A stretch of 64,000 nt of DNA from Pelagihabitans sp963760375 (GTDB taxonomy: Bacteria; Bacteroidota; Bacteroidia; Flavobacteriales; Flavobacteriaceae), in NCBI GenBank assembly GCA_963760375.1, contig CAVXCS010000007.1:930001-994000 (forward strand), written 5' to 3'. Shown piece after piece: positions 27,026 to 36,673 of the stretch. Each line of letters opens with the position of its first letter. Position 1 is the stretch's first letter. Both the position numbers and the translations under genes were made by a program. The notes beneath the pieces were generated by a model. The model was not told the DNA's origin. It did no database searches and was given only the letters and a program-made list of their open reading frames with translations.

Positions 27026-27652
27026 ATGGCCAGAAGAGCGGGAGCACCAGAAGTAAATGCGGGATCTATGGCGGATATCGCCTTCCTTTTATTGATATTT
27101 TTCTTGGTGACCACTACCATTGAAACCGATGCCGGTTTAGATCGTATGTTGCCACCCATTGAGCCGCCCGACACCGATGTGGTAATCAAGCAGAAAAACA
27201 TCTTTCAGGTGAACATCAACAAAAATGGTCAATTGTTGGCAGATGGAGAGTTGATCCAGTTGAAAGAGCTCCGCCAAAAAGCTTCGCAATTTTTGGAAAA
27301 TAACGGTGATGGCACTTGTAATTATTGCAGTCAGGGAAAGAAAGACCCGTCTTCTTCGGATAATCCGACAAAGGCGATCATTTCCTTGAAAAACGATAGG
27401 GAAACCAAATATGGCACCTACATCACGGTTCAAAACGAGTTGGTCGGGGCCTATAACGATTTGAGGAACCGGGAAGCAACGCGATTGTTCAAGCGAAAGT
27501 TTACCGATATGGAAGCCGAGTATCTAAAACAGGAAACGCCACAAACGACCAAGGACAGGTTAAAGGATGAATTGACCAGGATACAGGATATGTTTCCACA
27601 GAAGCTGTCGGAAGCGGAAACTTCCTCATCCACGGCTACAGCGGAAAATTAA
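27026..27652 (+). CDS. exbD: ExbD/TolR family biopolymer transport protein, long form with CxxC
   Basis: 208 aa. The N-terminus has the ExbD core: EVNAGSMADIAFLLLIFFLV, with the conserved Asp in the membrane helix, then a periplasmic domain. It differs from short ExbD proteins by an insert containing CNYCSQGKKDP, a CxxC pair, and by a Glu/Lys/Thr-rich C-terminal extension after LFKRKFTDMEAEYLKQE. ExbD anchors the energiser to the TonB partner. It is the first of two tandem exbD genes, 21 bases before the next. Confidence 0.93.
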   Translation: MARRAGAPEVNAGSMADIAFLLLIFFLVTTTIETDAGLDRMLPPIEPPDTDVVIKQKNIFQVNINKNGQLLADGELIQLKELRQKASQFLENNGDGTCNYCSQGKKDPSSSDNPTKAIISLKNDRETKYGTYITVQNELVGAYNDLRNREATRLFKRKFTDMEAEYLKQETPQTTKDRLKDELTRIQDMFPQKLSEAETSSSTATAEN

Positions 27653-27673
27653 CAAGCTATTAAATAAAGAGAT

Positions 27674-28162
27674 ATGTCAAAATTTAATAAGAAAAAGGGT
27701 GCCGGTGACGTTCCTGCGGTGAATACGGCTTCATTGCCGGATATCGTATTTATGTTGCTGTTCTTTTTCATGACCGTAACGGTGATGAAAGATAGTACCG
27801 TAAAGGTCGAGAACCAACTTCCGAATGCCAATGAAATCAAAAAGTTGGAAAAAAAAGACAGGGTAATCACCATATATGTGGGCGCGCCCACCAGGGAGTA
27901 CCAGAAGGTTTTTGGAACAGAGCCCAAAATTCAATTAAATGACAAATTTGCCAATGCTGCGGATGTTGGGGATTTTATTTTGATGGAAAGGGCGAAGAAA
28001 CCACAAGAACTTCAAAATGTTTTGACGACTTCCCTTAAGGTCGATAGAAATGCCAATATGGGATTGATTTCAGATATCAAGGAAGAATTAAGGAAAGTGA
28101 ATGCCCTTAAGGTTAATTATACCACTTACGAAGGCGATGCCTTTATGAATGTAAAGCAGTAA
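27674..28162 (+). CDS. exbD: ExbD/TolR family biopolymer transport protein, short form
   Basis: 162 aa. It has the ExbD membrane segment with the conserved acidic residue (VNTASLPDIVFMLLFFFMTV) and the periplasmic end (DIKEELRKVNALKVNYTTY). The first periplasmic stretch contains KVENQLPNANEIKKLEKKD. It completes the ExbB / membrane protein / ExbD / ExbD operon and is followed by a terminator. Pairs of different ExbD proteins are common in Bacteroidota and presumably form a mixed complex. Confidence 0.93.
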   Translation: MSKFNKKKGAGDVPAVNTASLPDIVFMLLFFFMTVTVMKDSTVKVENQLPNANEIKKLEKKDRVITIYVGAPTREYQKVFGTEPKIQLNDKFANAADVGDFILMERAKKPQELQNVLTTSLKVDRNANMGLISDIKEELRKVNALKVNYTTYEGDAFMNVKQ

Positions 28163-28188
28163 GCAAGACAATTTCAAACTTAGTTAAT

Positions 28189-28220
28189 AACGCTCCGGAT
28201 TTTAATTTGGAGCGTTTTTT
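28189..28220 (+). terminator. Terminator of the exbB operon
   Basis: AACGCTCC (28189-28196) and GGAGCGTT (28209-28216) form an 8-bp stem with a 12-base loop, followed directly by a T tract to 28220. It separates the exbD gene from the PorT-like gene. Confidence 0.85.
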
Positions 28221-28239
28221 ATTTGTTTAACTTTAGCCT

Positions 28240-28926
28240 ATGAAGTCAATCTTTTCTGTGCTGGCCATATTCCTCGCTGCTGGATGCCTTGCACAAGTCC
28301 CGCTCGATTCGATTCAAGCCGATGACCGTTACCTCGAGGACCAGTTTTATATGGGTATCACTTACAACTTCCTGTTGCAACAACCGACTGGGGTAACCCA
28401 GAGAAGTCTCTCGTACGGACTGCAAATTGGGCTGATCAAAGACATTCCGATCAATACCAAAAGAACATCGGCCATAGGGCTGGGCATGGGATATGGGGTC
28501 TATTCGTATTATTCCAATCTGTTGGCAAGCAAGTTAGACAACACCATAAGCTATAGCGTTATCGACTCGGATACCGATTTTACCCGGAACAAGGTTGAGA
28601 CCCATATGATCGAATTTCCGGTAGAGTATCGATGGCGCAATTCCACCCCCACCGAGTATAAGTTCTGGCGTATTTACGCAGGAATAAAATTTGCCTACCT
28701 GCTCGCAGCACGCTCAAAATTTATCACCAATACCGAAAAGATCGGGTTTGCAAACAACGATGTGAATAAATTTCAATATGGCATCAACGTGAATTTTGGC
28801 TACAATACCTTCAATCTGCAAGCCTACTATGCGTTGAATAATTTGTTCAAAGATACCGCGGGGCTCGATTCCGGCGATATCGCTACCAAACCCTTGCGGC
28901 TGGGACTCATTTTTTATATTCTTTAG
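28240..28926 (+). CDS. PorT family outer membrane beta-barrel protein
   Basis: 228 aa with a signal peptide (SIFSVLAIFLAAGCLAQ) and alternating barrel strands ending in an aromatic/hydrophobic LRLGLIFYIL. Strand-like parts include YMGITYNFLLQQP, YGLQIGLIKDIP and GLGMGYGVYSYYSNLL. It resembles the PorT-like outer membrane barrels tied to the type IX secretion system in Bacteroidota, and its location just after the exbD pair is typical. The T9SS link is by family and position; sorting-domain proteins occur elsewhere in this window. Confidence 0.78.
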   Translation: MKSIFSVLAIFLAAGCLAQVPLDSIQADDRYLEDQFYMGITYNFLLQQPTGVTQRSLSYGLQIGLIKDIPINTKRTSAIGLGMGYGVYSYYSNLLASKLDNTISYSVIDSDTDFTRNKVETHMIEFPVEYRWRNSTPTEYKFWRIYAGIKFAYLLAARSKFITNTEKIGFANNDVNKFQYGINVNFGYNTFNLQAYYALNNLFKDTAGLDSGDIATKPLRLGLIFYIL

Positions 28927-29035
28927 GGCAAGCACGACAGATCAAAAGTTCCGATAAGGTATCGTAGGAAAGCGGTGCACTATGGTACTGCCATCTTGAA
29001 AATTAATCAAAGGAGCAGCGTAGGGCAAGCCCTAT

Positions 29036-29641
29036 TTAGAGCCAATAACGAACCGTTAATAGTTGGGACAGCAGGCCAATAAAAAAGCCGATCAGCATTT
29101 CCGGGCCATTGTGTGCCCGCAGGTATAGTCGAGAGGTGGCTACCAAACCCGATGCAAGGATAAAAAGGCTCAGGGCCAGGGTGATATTTTTTTCGAAGTG
29201 GATGCTCAAACACACCAAGAACATGAACAGACTTCCCATTCCGGCCATATGAAGGCTGCTTTTAAAATTAAAATACAGCAATAGCAAGGAAGCAAACGAG
29301 GCCCCGACCAAACCTACGAAATAGTAGTAAAGTTCAATCGTGAAATTGTTGGGGATTACCTTGTAGAGTACCGTCAAAAGCAAGAGAATGTTGATGTAGA
29401 GCGGGTATCGGCGTTCTTTTATATTCGGGATGAACAACGAACTGACCATGCCCAGATTGCTGAGAATGAGATAGGCAATAATGGGAATGATGATCGTGAG
29501 GATAAAAATGGGTAAAATGTTGCCGCTCTGGAGTTCCAACGGACTGTATTTGGGCGTAACTATAAAATAGGCCAAGGTACCTGCAAACGGAACAAAAAGT
29601 GGATGGAAGAGGTAGGAAATGATCCTAAGGAACATTTTCAT
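29036..29641 (-). CDS. PAP2 superfamily-like membrane protein
   Basis: 201 aa with about six membrane helices. The C-terminal part resembles the phosphatidic acid phosphatase type 2 pattern: SSLHMAGMGSL in place of the usual PSGH element, and SRLYLRAHNGPE where the family has SRxxxxxHxxxD. The last ligand here is Glu and the first Arg-rich motif (KxxxxxxRP) is not obvious, so activity is uncertain. Its ATG overlaps the rpoN stop (TAATG), which suggests translational coupling. The substrate is unknown; a lipid-phosphate role is inferred. Confidence 0.7.
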   Translation of the reverse strand: MKMFLRIISYLFHPLFVPFAGTLAYFIVTPKYSPLELQSGNILPIFILTIIIPIIAYLILSNLGMVSSLFIPNIKERRYPLYINILLLLTVLYKVIPNNFTIELYYYFVGLVGASFASLLLLYFNFKSSLHMAGMGSLFMFLVCLSIHFEKNITLALSLFILASGLVATSRLYLRAHNGPEMLIGFFIGLLSQLLTVRYWL

Positions 29642-31101
29642 TAAATCTGTTTTCTTAATCGTGCGACCGATATTCCCAATTGTTCCCTGTACTTGGCTAC
29701 GGTTCGGCGGGCAATTGGGTATCCCTGTTCTTTGAGCATCTTGGCCAAGCGATCATCGGTAAGCGGCTTCTTCTTCGATTCCGCGCCGATCACAGTTTCC
29801 AAAATTTTCTTGATTTCCTTCGTTGATACATCTTCCCCTTGATCATTTTTCATCGATTCGGAAAAGTATTCCTTGATCAGTTTGGTGCCATAGGGCGTAT
29901 CTACATATTTACTGTTGGCGACCCGCGAAACCGTGGATACGTCCATATCGATTTCATCCGCGATATCCTTGAGGATCATGGGTCGCAGATTACGTTCGTC
30001 GCCCGTTAGGAAATACTCTTTCTGATAATTCATGATCGCGTGCATGGTGACGTACAAAGTTTGCTGCCTTTGTCGAATGGCATCTATGAACCATTTGGCG
30101 GCATCCAATTTTTGTTTGATGAACATCACGGCATCTTTTTGGGACTGCGATCTGTCTTTCGAATCTTTATACCCTTTGAGCATGTTATTGTACTCCCTGG
30201 AAACGTGAAGTTCCGGGGCGTTTCGCCCATTGAGTGTCAATTCGAGTTCCCCCTCGACGATTTTAATGGAAAAGTCGGGCACAACGTGTTCAATGACCCT
30301 ATTGTTGCCGGCATAGGAACCACCCGGCTTGGGATTCAGTTTTTCTATTTCGGAAATGGCATCCTTGAGTGCCGCCTCGGTAACATCATGTTTTTGGATC
30401 AGTTTTTTATAATGCTTTTTGGTAAACTGATCGAATGATTTTTCCAGGATGGCAATGGCAAGTGCCACACTTGGCGTCGGTTCCTTTCTTTTCAGCTGTA
30501 TGATCAGACATTCCTCCAAGGAACGGGCCCCTACACCAGGTGGGTCAAGTTCCTGTACCAGCTTAAGCACCTTTTTAATGGTCCCTTCTTCGGTATAGAT
30601 GTTTTGGGTAAAGGCCAAATCGTCCAATATATCGGTAATGGGCCTCCTGATATACCCGCTTTCGTCGATACTGCCCACAAGAAATTCTGCAATGCTCCAT
30701 TCCGCATCGCTCAAATAAACCGTATTTAATTGGTTGATCAGGAATTGATTGAAGGAGATGCCCGCAGCATAGGGCACGTTTCTTTCTTCGTCATCGGCAC
30801 TATAATTATTGGCCTTGGTGCGATAATCGGGAATCTCGTCGTCACTGAGGTAATCGTCTACGTTAATGTCCTCTGCATTGATGCTTTCGTTATCGGAACC
30901 ATCATCAAAGGTTTCCCCAAATTCTTCCTCGGGCGAATCCGCACTCTCTTCCTTTCCGGATTCCAACGCTGGATTCTCCTCCAATTCTTGTTTTAGCCGC
31001 TGTTCAAAAGCCTGTGTGGGCAATTGAATCAACTTCATCAACTGGATTTGTTGAGGGGAAAGCTTTTGCGATAACTTAAACTGTAAATGTTGTTTCAGCA
31101 T
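29641..31101 (-). CDS. rpoN: RNA polymerase factor sigma-54
   Basis: 486 aa. Region I is a Gln/Leu-rich segment (QKLSPQQIQLMKLIQLPTQA), followed by an acidic region II (SPEEEFGETFDDGSDNESIN). The core-binding and DNA-binding regions follow, with DVSTVSRVANSKYVDTPYG and the RpoN box ARRTVAKYREQLGI near residue 470. It directs core RNA polymerase to -24/-12 promoters that need an AAA+ activator; no such activator gene is visible in the window. The gene follows asnS and overlaps the PAP2-like gene. Confidence 0.97.
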   Translation of the reverse strand: MLKQHLQFKLSQKLSPQQIQLMKLIQLPTQAFEQRLKQELEENPALESGKEESADSPEEEFGETFDDGSDNESINAEDINVDDYLSDDEIPDYRTKANNYSADDEERNVPYAAGISFNQFLINQLNTVYLSDAEWSIAEFLVGSIDESGYIRRPITDILDDLAFTQNIYTEEGTIKKVLKLVQELDPPGVGARSLEECLIIQLKRKEPTPSVALAIAILEKSFDQFTKKHYKKLIQKHDVTEAALKDAISEIEKLNPKPGGSYAGNNRVIEHVVPDFSIKIVEGELELTLNGRNAPELHVSREYNNMLKGYKDSKDRSQSQKDAVMFIKQKLDAAKWFIDAIRQRQQTLYVTMHAIMNYQKEYFLTGDERNLRPMILKDIADEIDMDVSTVSRVANSKYVDTPYGTKLIKEYFSESMKNDQGEDVSTKEIKKILETVIGAESKKKPLTDDRLAKMLKEQGYPIARRTVAKYREQLGISVARLRKQI

Positions 31102-31142
31102 TGGGGTTGTTGTTCCTACTTCATAAAGTTATGCAATTCGTA

Positions 31143-32576
31143 CTAAAACTCAGCATTTTGGGGCGTTCTTGGAAACGGGATGACATCCCTGATATTTCCC
31201 ATGCCGGTCGCAAAAAGCACCAAACGTTCAAAGCCCAAGCCAAAACCGCTGTGTACCGCCGTACCGAACTTCCTCAGGTCGAGATACCACCAGAGTTCTT
31301 TTTCGTCTATGTCCAGTGCGGCGATTTTCTCTTTCAGGACCTCCAGGCGTTCCTCCCTTTGCGATCCTCCCACGATCTCACCGATTCCAGGGAACAATAT
31401 ATCCATGGCGCGAACCGTCTTGCCATCCTCGTTTAAACGCATATAGAAGGCTTTTATTTTCGCGGGATAGTCGAAGAGTATGACTGGGCATTTAAAGTGT
31501 TTTTCGACAAGGAAACGTTCGTGTTCGCTTTGAAGGTCGGCGCCCCATTCGTCGATTTGATATTGAAATTTTTTCTTTTTGTTGGGGGTGGAATCACGAA
31601 GGATGTCTATCGCCTCGGTGTAGGTTACCCTTTTAAATTGATTGTCGACCACAAAGCGCAATTTGTCGATCAGTGCCATTTCGCTTCTTTCGGCCATGGG
31701 TTTTGATTTTTCCTCATCCAACAGCCGTTGTTGTAAAAATTCAAGGTCTTCCTTGCAGTGTTCCAAGATATAGACGATCACACTTTTGATGAAATCCTCT
31801 GCCAGGTCCATATTTGCAGGTAGGTCATAAAAGGCCATTTCGGGCTCGATCATCCAGAACTCTGCCAAGTGCCTTGAGGTATTTGAATTTTCGGCCCTAA
31901 AAGTGGGTCCGAAGGTGTAAACCTTGCCCAGGGCCATCGCATAGGCTTCCGCTTCAAGTTGGCCAGAAACGGTTAAATTGGTTTCTTTCCCAAAAAAGTC
32001 TTCCTTGAAATTCGCTTGTCCCTGATCGTTCAATGGAGGTTTCACCGGATCCAAAGTGGTCACCCGAAACATTTCCCCGGCGCCTTCCGCATCTGAACCG
32101 GTAATGATCGGCGCATGGAAATAATAAAACCCATTTTGGTTGAAATATTGATGGATGGCAAATGCCAGGGCAGACCGCACGCGCATCACCGCCGAGAAGG
32201 TATTGGTGCGTATCCTTAAGTGGGCCTGTTCCCTCAGAAATTCCATGGAATGCTTTTTGGGCTGAATGGGATAGGTCTCAGGATTTGCCCCGCCATGTAC
32301 GGTGATATCCTGAACCTGCAATTCCACCGACTGGCCCCTGCCTTGGCTCTCGACCAGCAGCCCCTTAATTTTAAGGGCAGCCCCGGTATTGATCTGCTTT
32401 AGAAGCGTTTCGTCGAATTGTTCAAAATCGACAACACATTGTATGTTGTTGATGGTAGACCCATCGTTGAGCGCGATAAATCGGTTGCTTCGAAAGGTTT
32501 TGACCCATCCGTTGATGGTCACTTCCTGGGAAGTTGGCGTAGTGGAAAGCAATTGTTTGATACTGAATGCTTGCAT
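31143..32576 (-). CDS. asnS: Asparaginyl-tRNA synthetase
   Basis: About 477 aa class IIb aminoacyl-tRNA synthetase. An OB-fold anticodon-binding domain comes first (QEVTINGWVKTFRSNRFIAL), then the catalytic domain with motif 2 (FRAENSNTSRHLAEFWMIEP) and motif 3 (GLGFERLVLFATGM). GSDAEGAGEMFRVT identifies asparagine rather than aspartate specificity. The ATG at 32576 is preferred; the frame extends to a TTG at 32582. It lies between the RND exporter and rpoN on the same strand. Confidence 0.97.
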   Translation of the reverse strand: MQAFSIKQLLSTTPTSQEVTINGWVKTFRSNRFIALNDGSTINNIQCVVDFEQFDETLLKQINTGAALKIKGLLVESQGRGQSVELQVQDITVHGGANPETYPIQPKKHSMEFLREQAHLRIRTNTFSAVMRVRSALAFAIHQYFNQNGFYYFHAPIITGSDAEGAGEMFRVTTLDPVKPPLNDQGQANFKEDFFGKETNLTVSGQLEAEAYAMALGKVYTFGPTFRAENSNTSRHLAEFWMIEPEMAFYDLPANMDLAEDFIKSVIVYILEHCKEDLEFLQQRLLDEEKSKPMAERSEMALIDKLRFVVDNQFKRVTYTEAIDILRDSTPNKKKKFQYQIDEWGADLQSEHERFLVEKHFKCPVILFDYPAKIKAFYMRLNEDGKTVRAMDILFPGIGEIVGGSQREERLEVLKEKIAALDIDEKELWWYLDLRKFGTAVHSGFGLGFERLVLFATGMGNIRDVIPFPRTPQNAEF

Positions 32577-32634
32577 GTTCAATAGCTTGAAATTTAAAAG
32601 GGCAAAGATAACTTTTTGATAAAAAAGATCGGTA

Positions 32635-35037
32635 TTATTCTTTTTCGTCCTTAAGGTTCACTTCCTCTTTTGGAAGGATATCGATCTGTGGTTTTTTGAG
32701 CACTTCCTTATTGGCGATATTTCTTTCCAAAGATAACAACAGGGAAGGCAATAAGATGAGATTGGCCAGCATGGCGAACATCAATGTCGCTGAAACCAAC
32801 GCACCCAATGCCACCGTACCCCCAAAACTCGAAATTATGAATACCGAAAAACCAAAGAAAAGGACAATGGAGGTATAGAACATGCTCACTCCGGTCTCCC
32901 TGAGTGCCGCATATACCGATTTATTGATGCGCCATTGGTTGGCCACCAGCTCTTGTCGGTATTTGGCCAGGAAATGGATGGTATCGTCTACCGAGATGCC
33001 GAAGGCAATACTGAAAACCAAAATGGTGGAAGGCTTGATGGGTACGCCCACGAAACCCATGACCCCAGCGGTGATGACCAATGGCAATAAATTGGGAATC
33101 AATGATATAACGATCATTTTAAAAGACCGGAACAAATAGGCCATGAAGACCGCGATCAATGCGATGGCCAAGGCCAGTGACATGACGAGATTGGTGACCA
33201 GGTATTTGGTGCCCTTAAGAAACAACAAGGCGCTTCCGGTTAAATAAACGGTATAACGTTCTGCCGGAAAAATGGTATTGATATTTTCTTCCAAACGCTT
33301 TTCAATGGCTTCCATGCGTTCGGTGTTCACATCGCGCATAAAAGTGGTGATCCTTGCCGTTTGTCCCGTGCTGTCAACAAAGTTCTTGAGCAAATTGCCA
33401 TTTCCGGATGATTTTCTGGCAACGTCCATGATGAAGTTGTTCTCCTGTGTGGTCGGTAACTGGTAGTATTTCGGGATACCGTTGTAAAAGGCCTGTTTCG
33501 AATATTTTACCAAATTCACGATCGATACCGGTTTTGAAAGTTCCGGAATGCCTTCGATCACCTTGTCCAATTCATCGATTTTCTTCAAAGTGGTCGGTCG
33601 CAACACCCCCTTGGGCCGTTTGGTATCCACGACGATCTCCACGGGCATGATGCCGTCGAATTCGGCTTCAAAAAACCGGATATCCTTAAAGAACTCTGCA
33701 TTTTTGGGCATGTCCTCGATGGGGCTACCCGAAATCCTGATCTGATATATTCCGATGATGCTCACCACCAGCAACAAAATAGAGGTAACGTAAACGGAAA
33801 TACGACGGTCCCTTACAATATGCACCGTCCAATTTACAAAGGCATCGATCCACCGTTTATTGAGGTGTTTAAGGTGCTTGGTGTTGGGCAATGACATAAA
33901 ACTGTACACGATCGGGATGATCAAGAGGGATAGTATAAAAATACCGATGATGTTGATCGAGGCCACGGTCCCAAACTCCTTCAAGAGCTGGCTATCGGTA
34001 ATGATAAAAGTGGCAAAGCCCGATGCCGTGGTCATATTGGTCATTAAGGTGGCATTTCCGATCTTGGAAATCACCCGCTGCAGCGAAAGGGCCTGGTTAC
34101 CATGTTTTTTTACTTCTTGCTGGTATTTATTGATCAGGAAGATACAATTGGGGATGCCTATCACGATGATCAAGGGCGGAATCAGGGCCGTGAGTACAGT
34201 GATTTCGTATTGCAGCAATCCGAGAATGCCAAAGGCCCACATCACCCCGATGATCACCACCAACATCGATATCAAGGTGGCCCTGAAACTCCTGAAAAAG
34301 AAAAAGAAAATCAGGGAGGTCACCAGCAGGGCGGCCAAGATGAACTTGCCGATTTCATCTATGATGTTCTGGGAATTCATGGTCCGTATGTAGGGCATAC
34401 CGGAAACATGGACGTCCATACCTGTGTCTTCCTCGAAATCATTGACCAGATTGGTCAGGTCCTGCAATATAAAATCCTTTCGAACCGAGGTGTTGACGAT
34501 TTCCTTATCGAGATTGATGATGGTCCTGATCGTCCCTGTCTCCTTATTGAAAATCAAATCGTCGTAAAAGGGAAGGTCATTGAACATATGTTCGGTAAGG
34601 GCCTTGACCTCACTTCTTGTGTCCAATGGTTTATCGATTAAAGGCACTAAAACAAACTCCTGTTTGTCGGCATCTTTTTTCAGTTCCTGAAGGTTGTCTA
34701 CCGAGAGCACGAAATCGACTTCCGGAAAGGCCCCCAACTGTTTGCTGAAACGGTTCCATCGATTGAAATTGGCTGGTGAATTCAAGGCGGTATCCTTGAT
34801 GGCGAAAACGATGGTATTGCCCTCTTCCCCAAACTGATTTAGGAACGCCTGATACTGTAAAATGACGGGATGGTCGTCGGGCAGTAGCACGGCCTGGGTA
34901 TTGCTGAACCGCATTTTGTCCCATTGAAGGGCAAGAAAGACCGTTATGGCAGCGATGACGATCAAAATAATGATACGGTTTCGGAGGATGATGCGGGCTA
35001 CCCTTGCCCAAAAACCCTTCATCAATTTTGCTGCCAT
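32635..35037 (-). CDS. MMPL/RND family exporter with SSD-like domain
   Basis: 800 aa with twelve membrane helices in two repeats of 1+5, typical of the MMPL/patched branch of RND proteins. An N-terminal helix (IILRNRIIILIVIAAITVFL) precedes a periplasmic domain, and later helices carry GIPNCIFLINKYQQEVKKHG and the second-half signature AFGISVDDTIHFLAKYRQE with acidic residues for proton relay. Members export lipids or hydrophobic compounds; the cargo here cannot be told. It is upstream of asnS with a 58-base gap. Confidence 0.9.
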   Translation of the reverse strand: MAAKLMKGFWARVARIILRNRIIILIVIAAITVFLALQWDKMRFSNTQAVLLPDDHPVILQYQAFLNQFGEEGNTIVFAIKDTALNSPANFNRWNRFSKQLGAFPEVDFVLSVDNLQELKKDADKQEFVLVPLIDKPLDTRSEVKALTEHMFNDLPFYDDLIFNKETGTIRTIINLDKEIVNTSVRKDFILQDLTNLVNDFEEDTGMDVHVSGMPYIRTMNSQNIIDEIGKFILAALLVTSLIFFFFFRSFRATLISMLVVIIGVMWAFGILGLLQYEITVLTALIPPLIIVIGIPNCIFLINKYQQEVKKHGNQALSLQRVISKIGNATLMTNMTTASGFATFIITDSQLLKEFGTVASINIIGIFILSLLIIPIVYSFMSLPNTKHLKHLNKRWIDAFVNWTVHIVRDRRISVYVTSILLLVVSIIGIYQIRISGSPIEDMPKNAEFFKDIRFFEAEFDGIMPVEIVVDTKRPKGVLRPTTLKKIDELDKVIEGIPELSKPVSIVNLVKYSKQAFYNGIPKYYQLPTTQENNFIMDVARKSSGNGNLLKNFVDSTGQTARITTFMRDVNTERMEAIEKRLEENINTIFPAERYTVYLTGSALLFLKGTKYLVTNLVMSLALAIALIAVFMAYLFRSFKMIVISLIPNLLPLVITAGVMGFVGVPIKPSTILVFSIAFGISVDDTIHFLAKYRQELVANQWRINKSVYAALRETGVSMFYTSIVLFFGFSVFIISSFGGTVALGALVSATLMFAMLANLILLPSLLLSLERNIANKEVLKKPQIDILPKEEVNLKDEKE

Positions 35038-35156
35038 GCTTGCGTTTTACGAGCGGCAAAGGTAAAAAATGCTGGACTCTGTTCCTAAGATCTTGAGGTT
35101 AAATACAAGGGAGTGCCACCTAAAGATCAAAAGCGCTGCGATTCTGGTCCGATCAT

Positions 35157-35182
35157 AAAAAAAAGCGGCCCAATTTGGCCGC
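35157..35182 (-). terminator. Terminator after frr
   Basis: GCGGCC (35165-35170) and GGCCGC (35177-35182) form a stem with a six-base loop. An A run at 35157-35164 gives the T tract on the minus strand, so it closes the pyrH-frr transcript. Confidence 0.85.
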
Positions 35183-35213
35183 CCTTTCTTATTCAATCGA
35201 TTCCGATATAGAC

Positions 35214-35771
35214 TCAAACCTTCATGATCTCTGCCTCCTTCACACCTAAGAAGCTATCGATTTTTTTAATGTACCTGTCGGTCAATTCCTGAATATCTGC
35301 TTCAGCGTTCTTTTGAACATCTTCTGAGGCATCGTCGAGTCCACGGATATCTTTATTGGCTTCTTGCCTGGCATTGCGCACGCCCACTTTGGCATGCTCG
35401 GCCTCCGCCTTGGCCTGTTTTACAAGATCGCGTCGGCGTTCTTCGGTCAGAGGGGGCACATTGATGATCACATTGTCGCCATTGTTCATCGGGTTAAAGC
35501 CCAAATTGGCGTTCATGATCGCCTTTTCGATTTCTGAAAGCATGCTTTTTTCCCAAGGCTGCACGGTAATGGTACGAGCATCGGGCGTGTTGATGTTGGC
35601 CACTTGCGATATCGGGGTCTGTGAACCGTAATACTCGACCAAAACGGAGGAAAGCATAGCCGGACTTGCCTTTCCGGCCCTGATTTTGACAAATTCCTTT
35701 TCCAAATGGGCGATGGCGGCTTCCATCCCTTCCTTAGCCGTATCCAAGATAAAATCGATCTCTTCGTTCAT
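35214..35771 (-). CDS. frr: Ribosome recycling factor
   Basis: 185 aa, the usual length. It separates the post-termination ribosome with EF-G. The two long helices and the hinge are visible: LEKEFVKIRAGKASPAMLSS, SQVANINTPDARTITVQPW and PPLTEERRRDLVKQAKAEAE. It follows pyrH by 41 bases, a standard pair in bacteria, and a terminator lies downstream. Confidence 0.98.
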   Translation of the reverse strand: MNEEIDFILDTAKEGMEAAIAHLEKEFVKIRAGKASPAMLSSVLVEYYGSQTPISQVANINTPDARTITVQPWEKSMLSEIEKAIMNANLGFNPMNNGDNVIINVPPLTEERRRDLVKQAKAEAEHAKVGVRNARQEANKDIRGLDDASEDVQKNAEADIQELTDRYIKKIDSFLGVKEAEIMKV

Positions 35772-35812
35772 ATTTTAATTTTTTTCTTAACGGAGCAATT
35801 ATCGAGCCAATG

Positions 35813-36520
35813 CTACATGTTCACCACGGTTCCCACGTTCTCCCCATCCACTATTTTGAGAAGGTTGCCTCTTTTGTTCATGTCGAACACCACAATGGGC
35901 AAAGAATTTTCCTGGCTTAGCGTAAAAGCGGTGGTGTCCATGACCTTTAATCCTTTCTTCAAAACATCCTGGAATGATATGGTGTCGAATTTGGTGGCAT
36001 CTTTATGCTTTTCGGGATCGGCCGTATAGATGCCATCTACCCGGGTTCCTTTCAAGATCACGTCGGCCTCGATTTCAATGGCGCGCAACACGGCGGCGGA
36101 ATCGGTGGTGAAATAGGGGTTCCCGGTACCCCCGCCAAAAATCACTACCCTGCCTTTTTCCAGGTGCCGTATGGCACGTCTCCTGATAAAGGGTTCGGCC
36201 ACTTCATTGATTTTTATGGCAGATTGCAATCGGGTCTGCACCCCTTTGTACTCCAACGCACTTTGTAATGCGAGTCCGTTGATCACAGTGGCCAACATAC
36301 CCATGAAGTCGCCCTGAACACGGTCCATTCCCATCGCTGCTCCCGAAACTCCCCTAAAAATGTTGCCGCCCCCGATGACGATGGCTACTTCGATGCCCTT
36401 ATCGACCACTTCTTTGATCTCATCTGCGTATTCCGACAGCCTTTTGGAATCGATTCCATATTGCTTGTCGCCCATGAGGGCTTCCCCGCTGAGTTTTAAA
36501 AGTATTCGTTTATAGCGCAT
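35813..36520 (-). CDS. pyrH: UMP kinase
   Basis: 235 aa bacterial-type uridylate kinase of the amino acid kinase fold, phosphorylating UMP with ATP. It has the N-terminal LLKLSGEALMG, VIGGGNIFRGVSGA for the nucleotide site, FGGGTGNPYFTTDSAAVLRA and TRVDGIYTADPEKHKDA. A candidate promoter lies upstream at 36541-36575. It begins the pyrH-frr operon. Confidence 0.98.
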   Translation of the reverse strand: MRYKRILLKLSGEALMGDKQYGIDSKRLSEYADEIKEVVDKGIEVAIVIGGGNIFRGVSGAAMGMDRVQGDFMGMLATVINGLALQSALEYKGVQTRLQSAIKINEVAEPFIRRRAIRHLEKGRVVIFGGGTGNPYFTTDSAAVLRAIEIEADVILKGTRVDGIYTADPEKHKDATKFDTISFQDVLKKGLKVMDTTAFTLSQENSLPIVVFDMNKRGNLLKIVDGENVGTVVNM

Positions 36521-36540
36521 CTGTTATTTTTAGTTCGGAA

Positions 36541-36575
36541 CAAAAATAATCAAAAAAAATGATGCGGGGGAACAA
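36541..36575 (-). promoter_or_regulatory. Candidate promoter of pyrH-frr
   Basis: On the minus strand, TTG (36573-36575), a 24-base gap and TATTTTTG (36541-36548). The -7 element matches TAnnTTTG; the spacer is slightly longer than usual. Confidence 0.4.
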
Positions 36576-36673
36576 GGTATTTTCGTTTCCAAAACCTTAA
36601 TTTATTGCTAAGGAATGATGATATGTCGCTCAATTTTATTGATCTTGCAGCGCAAATTTCTATTATGCACGAT

